Origin: Actinomycetota bacterium
Lineage (GTDB): Bacteria; Actinomycetota; Thermoleophilia; UBA2241
Direction: 5' to 3'
NCBI GenBank assembly: GCA_003164655.1
Contig: PLTW01000035.1
Coordinates: forward strand, 59,443 to 71,703
Length of the DNA stretch: 12,261 nt
Every line of letters begins with the position of its first letter. Position 1 is the first letter of the stretch. Made by a program: the position numbers and the translations under genes. Below the pieces are notes generated by a model that saw only the letters and a program-made list of their open reading frames with translations, made no database searches and was not told where the DNA came from. Below, piece by piece: positions 5,499 through 11,917 of this stretch.

Positions 5499-7316
5499 AT
5501 GACGGCGCGCATCATCTTCGGCGTCGCGCTGTTCGTCGCCGGGATCGTCTTTCGGCTGCTCAACCAGGACTTCATCTCGCTGCCGCTGCTGGTGATCGTG
5601 GTGCTGTTCGTGGTGGCCAACGTACCGTTCCTCTACCTCAGCCAGCGCGGCCAGGAACGCCAGGTGGGCGTCGCCATGGTCGTGGTCGACACGGTGCTGA
5701 TCACCGCCGCGGTCGTCTTCACCGGCGGCGTGCTGAGCTCGGTGGCGATCTTCTACCTCTGGCCGATCGTCTCGGCCAGTCTGCTGCTGCCGCTGTGGGC
5801 CGCCTACGTCACCGCCGGCGCCTCGAGCGCCCTCTATATCGCCATCTGGGTGTTCCAGAGCGGCGCGGTCGGTCCGTTCGTGAACGGCTCCACCATCAGG
5901 CCGCCGATCATGCCCGACAACTGGTCGGTGCAGACGGTCGGCATCCGCGTGACGGCGTTCCTGCTGATCGCCCTGCTCACCGGGTTCATCGCTCAGGCGC
6001 TCACCAAGAGCAACGCCCAGCTGCGCGACGCCAAGCTGCGCGCCGAGACCCAGCTCGACCGCATGAAGGCCGTCAACGAGCAGTTGCGTTCGATCGAAGA
6101 GACGAGCCAGGTGTTCATGGCCCACCACAACGTCGAAGGCCTCATGCCCGACGCGCTGACCAAGCTGTGCGGCCTGATGCGCATCGCCAGCGGCTTCGTG
6201 CTGGTCCACAACGACAGCACCGCCGAAGATCATCTCGCCGCCTGTCAGGGGCCCGTGACGCCCGAGCTGATCGAACGGCTCAAGGAGGTCGGACTGGTCA
6301 GGATCTACCCCGTCGGCCTGCCGCACGTCGCGACCGTCGACGACGGCACGCAGTCGGCCCACGTGCTCAAGCTCATCGTAAAGGAGGGCTTTCGCGACAT
6401 CGTCATGGTGCCCCTGACCGCCAAGGACCAGCGCCTCGGCCTGTTGTGCTTTCTGACCCGCTCGGGCGAGGTCGTGCGCGACGCCAAGCTCACGGCGCTC
6501 GCGTCGCTCACCAGCCAGCTCGCCGTCGCGCTGCGCAACATCCAGTACAACGAGGAGCTCGCCCGCAAGAACGAGGAGCTCACCCACCTCGATCAGTTGA
6601 AGAGCGACTTCATGGCCACAATGAGCCACGAGCTGCGCACGCCGCTGACCTCGGTGATCGGCTACAGCGACATGCTGCTGTCGGGCGTGACCGGCGAGCT
6701 GAACGATCGTCAGAGCAACTTCGTCAGCAGCATCCTGAGCAACGGCGAGTCGCTGCTGAACCTCATCAACGACGTGCTCGACCTCACCAAGATCGAGGCC
6801 GGCCGGCTCGAGCTCAACCTCGAGGCGGTCGACCTGCGCTCCGCGCTGCTCGGCGTGCTGCCGGTCGTCAAGCCGCGCGCCGCCGACAAGCGCATCAAGA
6901 TATCGACCTACCTGCCGACCGACGTGCCGACCATCATGGCCGACCCCGGCAAGTTCAATCAGGTGCTGCTGAACCTGCTGACGAACGCCATCAAGTACAC
7001 CCACGAGAACGGCAACGTGAGCGTCGAGGCGCGCAACCAGGACGGGTACGTCGAGATCTGGGTGACTGATACCGGCATCGGCATCGGCAGCGAAGACATC
7101 GACCGCATCTTCCAGCGCTTCACCCAGGTCGACTCGTCGGCCAGCCGCTCGCAGGGCGGGACGGGCCTCGGCCTCGCCATCACCAAGGAGCTCGTGGAGC
7201 TGCACGGCGGCCAGATCCGAGTGCAGAGCAAGGTCGGCAAGGGCTCCAGTTTCATCTTCACGATGCCGATATCACACGAGCCGGCCGACCATCTGGCGGC
7301 CGGCAAGATCAGCTAG
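5499..7316 (+). CDS. Membrane GAF-domain sensor histidine kinase
   Basis: The product (605 residues) is a complete hybrid-free sensor kinase. About six hydrophobic helices occupy residues 3-168 with short connecting loops, implying sensing within or near the membrane. A charged coiled-coil (170-205) leads to a GAF domain (about 206-347), a second short coiled coil, and the kinase core. HisKA is FMATMSHELRTPLTSVIGYS with phospho-acceptor His377. The HATPase domain has the N box NLLTNAIKY (492-500), G1 DTGIGIG (524-530), F box IFQRFTQ (537-543) and G2 GGTGLGLA (553-560), so it should be active. I chose ATG 5499 because GGGAG lies 3 nt upstream and the membrane domain begins at once; the frame stays open upstream to an ATG-less stretch beginning at 5337. 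A TAGAAT at 5432-5437 might be a -10 element. The receiver gene follows after 16 nt, so it is the likely partner. The signal is unknown. Confidence 0.93.
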   Translation: MTARIIFGVALFVAGIVFRLLNQDFISLPLLVIVVLFVVANVPFLYLSQRGQERQVGVAMVVVDTVLITAAVVFTGGVLSSVAIFYLWPIVSASLLLPLWAAYVTAGASSALYIAIWVFQSGAVGPFVNGSTIRPPIMPDNWSVQTVGIRVTAFLLIALLTGFIAQALTKSNAQLRDAKLRAETQLDRMKAVNEQLRSIEETSQVFMAHHNVEGLMPDALTKLCGLMRIASGFVLVHNDSTAEDHLAACQGPVTPELIERLKEVGLVRIYPVGLPHVATVDDGTQSAHVLKLIVKEGFRDIVMVPLTAKDQRLGLLCFLTRSGEVVRDAKLTALASLTSQLAVALRNIQYNEELARKNEELTHLDQLKSDFMATMSHELRTPLTSVIGYSDMLLSGVTGELNDRQSNFVSSILSNGESLLNLINDVLDLTKIEAGRLELNLEAVDLRSALLGVLPVVKPRAADKRIKISTYLPTDVPTIMADPGKFNQVLLNLLTNAIKYTHENGNVSVEARNQDGYVEIWVTDTGIGIGSEDIDRIFQRFTQVDSSASRSQGGTGLGLAITKELVELHGGQIRVQSKVGKGSSFIFTMPISHEPADHLAAGKIS

Positions 7317-7332
7317 GACGGTGAACTCACTC

Positions 7333-7695
7333 ATGGCCAAATCGATCGTCGTCGCCGATGACGACCCCGATATCCTGAGCATCGTCGCGATGTCTCTCGA
7401 GACCCAGGGCTACGACGTGTACAGGGCGCCCAACGGCCGCGAGGCGGTCGCCCTCGTCCGCGACCACCATCCCGATCTCATCATCCTCGACATGATGATG
7501 CCGGTGATGAGCGGCTACGAGGCCATCGTCGAGCTCAAGGCCGACGAAGCCACCAAGACCATCCCCATCGTCGGCCTTTCCGCCAAGGCGATGGCCACCG
7601 ACATGGAGCGCGCCACCGACGTCGGCATCGACGGCTACATCACCAAGCCCTTCCGCATCGCTCAGCTGCTGTCGATCATCGAGGGCTACCTCTAG
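7333..7695 (+). CDS. Stand-alone receiver-domain response regulator
   Basis: The product (120 residues) is one CheY-like receiver domain with no output domain. The acidic pocket is VADDDPD near the N-terminus, the phospho-acceptor is Asp53 in LIILDMMMPVMSG, the conserved Ser is in IVGLSAKAM, and Lys105 is in YITKPF, so it should be phosphorylatable. I chose ATG 7333 because GGTGA (7320-7324) lies 8 nt upstream; the in-frame GTG at 7321 would leave no room for a ribosome binding site. The gene begins 16 nt after the histidine kinase stop and is surely co-transcribed with it. The DivK-like layout suggests it relays phosphate or acts by protein contact, perhaps on the diguanylate cyclase encoded downstream; that link is inference. 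Confidence 0.93.
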   Translation: MAKSIVVADDDPDILSIVAMSLETQGYDVYRAPNGREAVALVRDHHPDLIILDMMMPVMSGYEAIVELKADEATKTIPIVGLSAKAMATDMERATDVGIDGYITKPFRIAQLLSIIEGYL

Positions 7696-7723
7696 ATCGC
7701 CGCCCGCCGCGAGCCGGACCCGA

Positions 7724-7771
7724 CCCTCGTCACGGCAGACGGCATCGCCCTCGTCACGGCAGACGGCATCG
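7724..7771. repeat. Perfect 24-nt tandem duplication in an intergenic region
   Basis: Two identical, directly adjacent 24-nt units occupy 7724-7747 and 7748-7771; each begins CCCTCGTCACGG and ends GACGGCATCG. They lie 28 nt after the receiver-gene stop and before the diguanylate cyclase. With only two copies, no spacers and no dyad in the unit, this is a recent slippage duplication or a doubled protein-binding site, not a CRISPR. Confidence 0.95.
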
Positions 7772-7832
7772 GCTCATCCTCGCTGCTGAACTGCCGATAA
7801 GAAGCGATAACCGGCGGCGGCACCGAAGGCCC

Positions 7833-9269
7833 TTGTCCCACAGGCCGCCCGAACCCGCGAAGGAGACTCCCACGAGCGAGCCGAACGAGCGCCGCTCCCG
7901 CGTGAGCATCGAGGTCAAGACCACCGGCATGATCGTCGTGATCTTTCTCGTGGTGATCGCGGTGTTCTCTCGCCAGCTCGACCGCAGCCGGCTCATCGAG
8001 CTCGTCGTGACGCTGGCGGCCGCCTTCGCGCTGGTGATCGTGGTGCTCGACGTCTGGGTGTACCGACCCGTCAACTCGCTGATCCGGCGCTCCCGGCGGC
8101 GACTCGGCAGCCGCTACGAACACGGCCACCAGCGCCACCGCGACGAGCTCGCCGAGCTCGACTTTCTGATCAACACCATCATCCGCACGTTTACCGAGGT
8201 ACAGACCAGCGAGGTGCGCACCGAGCGCGCCGAAAGCGACCTCATCCGCCTGCAGGCCTTCAATCGCCAGCTCGTCGAAGTCGGCGACATCGGCCAGGAG
8301 ATCAACGCCGCCCTGCCCTACCGCGAGACGGTCGAACGCACCCTGGCGCGCGCCAAGGCCTTCCTGCAGGCCGACTTCGTGGCCCTCATCTCGCTCGAGG
8401 CCAACACGAGGGCCTTCGACGTGGAGGGGGCGCTCGGCGTGCAGGCGCCGTCGATCGACGCCGACTGCTGCCTGTACACGGCCGACTGCCCGGTGCGCTC
8501 GGCCATCGACGACCGCACGGTGACCCGCTCCGCCAACCACACCTGCACGCTGTTTCCGCGAACCATGAAGAGCCAGCTCATCGTGCCCTTCGAGGTCGAT
8601 CCGGTCGGCGAGATGGCGCTGCTGGCCACCTCGACGACCAGCGAGCACTTCGACGCCATCGGCACGAACGTGCTCACCATCCTCCAGGGTCATGTGCACG
8701 GCGCCCTGACCAACGCCCGCAAGTACGACAGCATCCGCCGTCAGGTGGTCACCGACCACCTGACCCGCCTCTACAACCGCCGCTTCTTCATGAACCGCGC
8801 CGAGGAGGAGCTCTCGCGCAGCCTGCGCACCCAGCAGCCGCTGTCGCTCGTCATCCTCGACATCGATCATTTCAAGCACTTCAACGACGCCTACGGACAC
8901 GCCACGGGCGACCGCGTGCTGCAGGTCGTGGCAGCGGTCATGAAGCAGCACGTGCGCAAGTCAGACATCTGCTCACGGCACGGTGGCGAGGAGTTCGGCA
9001 TGCTGCTGCCCAACACGCCCGGCGACAACGCCAGCTTCATGGCCAACCGCCTGCGGCGCACGCTGGCCGAGACCCGCTACACAGGCCTCGGGCTGCCCAG
9101 CGACGTGAACATCACGATCAGCATGGGCGTGGCCACCTGTCCGCGCGACGCGACCGTGGTGAGCGAGCTCTTCGAGCTCGCCGACAAGGCCCTCTACGAG
9201 GCCAAGGCCGAGGGGCGCGACCGCGTGATCCAGTACGGCGTCGAGGTTCAGCCGACCTTCTACGACTAG
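7833..9269 (+). CDS. Membrane-anchored GAF-GGDEF diguanylate cyclase
   Basis: The product makes cyclic-di-GMP from two GTP. Numbering from TTG 7833 (478 residues): transmembrane helices at about 31-46 and 55-77 with a very short loop between, a basic HAMP-like or linker helix (78-110), a coiled coil, a GAF domain (about 145-295) and a GGDEF domain (305-470). The GGDEF domain has DHLTRLYNRRFF, the metal-site LDIDHFKHFND (342-352), the active motif GGEEF (384-388) and an intact inhibitory I-site RKSD (375-378), so activity with product feedback is expected. Cysteines 212, 213, 219 and 238 cluster in the GAF domain. The start is unsettled: TTG 7833 has only a GAAGG 3 nt away, whereas a strong GAAGGAG lies 6 nt before an in-frame ACG at 7872, and GTG 7902 has no site. 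It lies 137 nt after the receiver gene, same strand, and is convergent with the DUF885 gene 42 nt away. Confidence 0.93.
   Translation: MSHRPPEPAKETPTSEPNERRSRVSIEVKTTGMIVVIFLVVIAVFSRQLDRSRLIELVVTLAAAFALVIVVLDVWVYRPVNSLIRRSRRRLGSRYEHGHQRHRDELAELDFLINTIIRTFTEVQTSEVRTERAESDLIRLQAFNRQLVEVGDIGQEINAALPYRETVERTLARAKAFLQADFVALISLEANTRAFDVEGALGVQAPSIDADCCLYTADCPVRSAIDDRTVTRSANHTCTLFPRTMKSQLIVPFEVDPVGEMALLATSTTSEHFDAIGTNVLTILQGHVHGALTNARKYDSIRRQVVTDHLTRLYNRRFFMNRAEEELSRSLRTQQPLSLVILDIDHFKHFNDAYGHATGDRVLQVVAAVMKQHVRKSDICSRHGGEEFGMLLPNTPGDNASFMANRLRRTLAETRYTGLGLPSDVNITISMGVATCPRDATVVSELFELADKALYEAKAEGRDRVIQYGVEVQPTFYD
7859..7865 (+). promoter_or_regulatory. Strong ribosome binding site before an in-frame ACG codon
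   Basis: GAAGGAG is followed by a 6-nt spacer and then ACG (7872-7874), in frame with the diguanylate cyclase. This is the best Shine-Dalgarno match near that gene, at ideal spacing, yet there is no ATG, GTG or TTG at the expected place. It suggests ACG initiation, a recent ATG-to-ACG change, or chance. Confidence 0.45.
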
Positions 9270-9311
9270 GCGCGCGACGAAGTCACGCCTGCCTGAGCGA
9301 CGACGACGCAG

Positions 9312-10946
9312 TCACTCGACGGACTGAGCCAACCCCATCCCCCTGCGGATCAGCGCCGGGGTCGTCGCGCCCCACTCGAGTAACTCGTCGTGGAAGGCCT
9401 TGAGCGACGGGGAACGCCGCCGGGCAAAGTCGCGCGCCAGCGCCATGATCTCGCGCTTGCCGATCAGGTAGGCCATCGGGTAGCCGGGGGCGCCCGCATA
9501 CCAGCGCACCTCGAGCTCGGCCTTGGGCCGGTCTATGTGGGCCTCGCGCGACAGAAACTCGACCGCCTCGGCAAAGCTCATGAGGCCGAGGTTCAGCTCC
9601 ATGTCGATCACCACGCGGCAGGCCCGCCAGAGCTGGTCGTTCAGCCGCATGAGGCGCACGGCGGGCGCGGCCAGAAAGCCCTGGGCTTCCATCATCTCTT
9701 CGCAGTAAAAGGCCCAGCCCTCGATCAGCAGCGTGCCGCCGTCGGGAATGAAGGCGACGCGCCGGGCCAGGGTCGGGGCGCGGTTCGCCCGGCCGAACTG
9801 GGTGTGATGCCCCGGGTAGGCCTCGTGGACGCCCACCGTGGGCATCGAAGCGAACGGGTGACCGGCCAGAGCCCGCGCGAGGTCGGCGTCGGGAAGGTCG
9901 GGGGAGGGCAGGGTCACCCAGTAGAAACCGCGCTGCCGGCGATCGTACGGACCGGCGCCCTCGTAGGCCGCAAAGGGCAGCGAGCCGCGCAGGGCAGGCG
10001 GGGTGGGTTCGACCACGAGCTCTTCGCCCGGCGCGAGCGTGACGAGGTCGTGCTCGACAGCGAAGCGCCGCGCGGCCGCCAGCGCCGCGCGGTAGCTGTT
10101 CAGCAGATCGGCAAGCGACGGCCGGTCGGCCTGAGCGGCGGCCACGGCGGCGGCGGCCGACTCGTAGCCCATCGCGGCTGCCAGCTCCGTCATGGCGGCG
10201 CCGGTGTCGGCGACGGCGGCGCGACCCACGGCGGCGATCTGCTCGGGCGTCTCGTCGAGCAGGTGCTCGTGAGCAAGGATGTCGACGAGCAACTCACGGC
10301 TGCCTGAGACATCGGGTGTGGCGTCGGGCAGGTAGCGGCTGCACAGCTCGCGGCCAAAACGAGCGACGGCCGTGGCCGCTCGCCGAGCCGGCTCGTCGAG
10401 CGCCCCCGGCAGACCGAGCTCGGCGGCGGCCCGCGGCGCCGACTCGCCGACCAGCTCGCCAACGCCGGGCACGTCGTCGAGGGCGGCGGCCACGAACGGC
10501 AGCGGCAGCGGGCCGCGCAGGTTGGCAAGGCCCTCCTCGAGCACGCCGGGCAGCGCCCGCAGGCGCCCGGCCATGGCGGCCACCCGGTCGGCGGGCGTGC
10601 CGATCTCCTTGATCATCAGCAGAAGCACGCCGTAGGCGGCGTCGAGGTACAGACCGGGGCTTTGTTGCTGCACGCGACGCGTCTCGAAGGCGCGCACCAC
10701 TCGCCGCGCGATCTGGCCGCCGGTGACGGCGTCGATCGCGTCGTCGCCGGAAGCGCCGGCGGCGGCCCGTTCGAGACGTTCGCACAACTGCCGGGCATCG
10801 GCCACGTAGGCCGCCAGAGCGGGCGCCGAGAGGTCGGGCAGCTCGCCGGCGTGGTCGGCCATGCCGAGCTGCGTCGCGACTACAGGGTCGGCCGCCGCCA
10901 CCCGGTCGACGAGGCGCTGGATGAGGCCGGTCACGCTGGACGGCAT
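9312..10946 (-). CDS. DUF885-family zinc metallopeptidase-like protein
   Basis: The product (544 residues) matches the DUF885 family in length and motifs. The signature HEAYPGHHTQ begins at His374; HExxPGHH is the presumed zinc site with Glu375 as catalytic base, and EGWAFYCEEMM with Glu409 supplies the likely third ligand. Other family landmarks are QSPGLYLDAAYGVLLLM near residue 100, GFYWVTLPSPDLP, and AGAPGYPMAYLIGKREIMAL near the C-terminus. There is no signal peptide or membrane segment, so it is probably cytoplasmic. The family is thought to be peptidase-like, but the substrate is unknown here. ATG 10946 is supported by AAAGG 6 nt upstream. The gene starts 51 nt after the BlaI-like gene on the same strand, implying a shared transcript and possible control by that repressor. 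It is convergent with the diguanylate cyclase gene; I saw no clear terminator in the 42 nt between them. Confidence 0.87.
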   Translation of the reverse strand: MPSSVTGLIQRLVDRVAAADPVVATQLGMADHAGELPDLSAPALAAYVADARQLCERLERAAAGASGDDAIDAVTGGQIARRVVRAFETRRVQQQSPGLYLDAAYGVLLLMIKEIGTPADRVAAMAGRLRALPGVLEEGLANLRGPLPLPFVAAALDDVPGVGELVGESAPRAAAELGLPGALDEPARRAATAVARFGRELCSRYLPDATPDVSGSRELLVDILAHEHLLDETPEQIAAVGRAAVADTGAAMTELAAAMGYESAAAAVAAAQADRPSLADLLNSYRAALAAARRFAVEHDLVTLAPGEELVVEPTPPALRGSLPFAAYEGAGPYDRRQRGFYWVTLPSPDLPDADLARALAGHPFASMPTVGVHEAYPGHHTQFGRANRAPTLARRVAFIPDGGTLLIEGWAFYCEEMMEAQGFLAAPAVRLMRLNDQLWRACRVVIDMELNLGLMSFAEAVEFLSREAHIDRPKAELEVRWYAGAPGYPMAYLIGKREIMALARDFARRRSPSLKAFHDELLEWGATTPALIRRGMGLAQSVE

Positions 10947-10997
10947 TCGTCGCCTTTCGGGTTATGGCGGCCCCGGCTCCCGCGCCGCGGAAGCGGC

Positions 10998-11357
10998 CTA
11001 CTTCTGGTAGGAGTCGAGGTAGGCCTTCAGGGGCTCGACGCGGCCGCCCATGATCTTCTCGATCACGTCGTCGAGGATGCCCTTGGCGACGTCGAGATCG
11101 GACACGATGGCGTGGTAGATGTAGCCGGCGGGGTCCTTGTCCTGCTCGAGCAGGCCCTTGACGTGCAGGTTGCGCAGGACGCTCATGACCGTCGTGTAGG
11201 CGATGCGGCGGCGCAGGCGCAGCTCCTCGTAGACGTCGCGCACCTTCACGTCACCTTTGTCCCACACGATGCGCAGGATCTCGGCTTCGAGCCACCCGAG
11301 ACCGGTCAGGTCGCGGCTGCGGCTCTTCTTGGCCCATCTCACGTAGTCGTCACTCAT
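10998..11357 (-). CDS. BlaI/MecI/CopY-family winged-helix repressor
   Basis: The product (119 residues) is a small dimeric repressor. The winged helix-turn-helix covers about residues 18-85: LTGLGWLEAEILRIVWDKGDVKVRDVYEEL, then the recognition helix region RRIAYTTVMSVLRNLHVKGLL and the wing EQDKDPAGYIYHAIVSD, followed by a helical dimerisation tail. This is the usual BlaI/MecI length and pattern. In the classical systems a membrane protease, BlaR1/MecR1, triggers cleavage of the repressor in an Asn-Phe bond; I see neither that dipeptide in the tail nor a BlaR1 gene in the window. A charged N-terminal extension of about 16 residues precedes the domain. ATG 11357 has a strong GGAGG 4 nt upstream. 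It precedes the DUF885 gene by 51 nt, so its regulated partner may be that peptidase. Confidence 0.88.
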   Translation of the reverse strand: MSDDYVRWAKKSRSRDLTGLGWLEAEILRIVWDKGDVKVRDVYEELRLRRRIAYTTVMSVLRNLHVKGLLEQDKDPAGYIYHAIVSDLDVAKGILDDVIEKIMGGRVEPLKAYLDSYQK

Positions 11358-11487
11358 TGATCCTCCGACAGTCTCTCGGGAAGCGGCGAGCCGACCGGCA
11401 GCGGTGGTGACGCGAGCGGCGGCTGACGGACGTCGGACGACGACCGGCGCCGCCACGCCACCGTGCGCATGGGCGACCCGTGTCCGT

Positions 11488-11516
11488 ACTCTATCCACAG
11501 GCTCGAAAGCCCGCAA
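11488..11516 (-). promoter_or_regulatory. Candidate promoter of the BlaI-like gene
   Basis: On the minus strand TTGCGG (11516-11511) and TAGAGT (11493-11488) are separated by 17 nt, giving a plausible -35/-10 pair with transcription starting near 11481 and a leader of about 120 nt. The -35 falls inside the terminator stem of the preceding gene. The -10 and the following bases, TAGAGTACGGACA, match the Rrf2 promoter at 12 of 13 positions. Assignment by eye. Confidence 0.35.
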
Positions 11517-11527
11517 CCTTGCGGGCT
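11501..11527 (-). terminator. Hairpin terminator after the release-factor-like gene
   Basis: Perfect 9-nt complementary arms at 11508-11516 and 11519-11527 (AGCCCGCAA / TTGCGGGCT) form a GC-rich stem; a real loop would open one or two of the A-T pairs. Read on the minus strand, the stem is followed by TTCGAG, so there are three Ts after the last C. It begins 33 nt after the TAG of the release-factor-like gene. The T-tract is short, as is common in GC-rich genomes, so strength is uncertain. Confidence 0.55.
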
Positions 11528-11560
11528 GGAACGGCGCGTCGACTTGGCGCCGGGGCCGGC

Positions 11561-11917
11561 CTACCCGTCGTCGACCGGGGGAGCGCTGCGCTCCTGCTTG
11601 CGTCGCGCGCGGTGCGCCTTGTCGGTCAGGCGCCGCTCCTTCTGGGCACGCGGCACGCGGCCGGCGCGCCGCGCCGGCCGCGCCTCGTCCTGGTTGGCCC
11701 GCGCCACCTTCTCGCGCAGGCGCTCGAGGCAGATCGCCTTGTTGCGATGCTGGCTGCGCTCGCGACGACTGACGACCACGATGCCGCTGGGCCGGTGCGC
11801 CAGACGCACGGCGCTGTCGGTAGTGTTCTGGTGCTGGCCGCCCGGCCCGCCGGCGTGAAACGTGGTGACGTCGCATTCGGCGAGCAGGTCGTCGTCGTCT
11901 GCCGGCAGCTCGATCAC
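11561..11917 (-). CDS. Small class-I release-factor-like protein (GGQ domain), probable ribosome rescue factor
   Basis: The product (118 residues) carries the peptidyl-tRNA hydrolysis domain of class-I release factors without the stop-codon-reading domains. The motif GGPGGQHQNTTDSAVRLAHRPSGIVV starts at residue 23 with GGQ at 26-28, followed by RRERSQHRNKAICLERLREKV as in release factors. The C-terminal tail (about 78-110) is rich in Arg and Lys (RRAGRVPRAQKERRL), which in ArfB/YaeJ and related proteins enters the empty mRNA channel of stalled ribosomes. A role in freeing stalled ribosomes is therefore likely; ArfB proper or a C12orf65/PrfH-like relative cannot be separated by eye. The GTG start at 11917 overlaps the upstream hydrolase stop by GTGA (11914-11917), so translation is probably coupled. 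Confidence 0.85.
   Translation of the reverse strand: MIELPADDDDLLAECDVTTFHAGGPGGQHQNTTDSAVRLAHRPSGIVVVSRRERSQHRNKAICLERLREKVARANQDEARPARRAGRVPRAQKERRLTDKAHRARRKQERSAPPVDDG

Noticed and set aside
4407..7205. A very long minus-strand open frame of 932 codons.
   Set aside because: It runs antisense through the clear histidine kinase gene and, in another frame, through the CbiA-like gene. Its translation is low-complexity and rich in Arg, His, Ala and Gly with no family signature; it is a by-product of high GC.
7724..7771. The direct repeat as a miniature CRISPR array.
   Set aside because: The two copies touch each other with no spacer, there are only two, the unit has no clear dyad, and no cas gene is present.
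7692..8951. A minus-strand open frame of 419 codons opposite the diguanylate cyclase gene.
   Set aside because: The plus strand has unmistakable GAF and GGDEF motifs; the opposite frame has none and starts inside the cyclase.
9270..9311. A possible bidirectional terminator between the convergent cyclase and DUF885 genes.
   Set aside because: I could not find a convincing stem or T-tract in these 42 nt.
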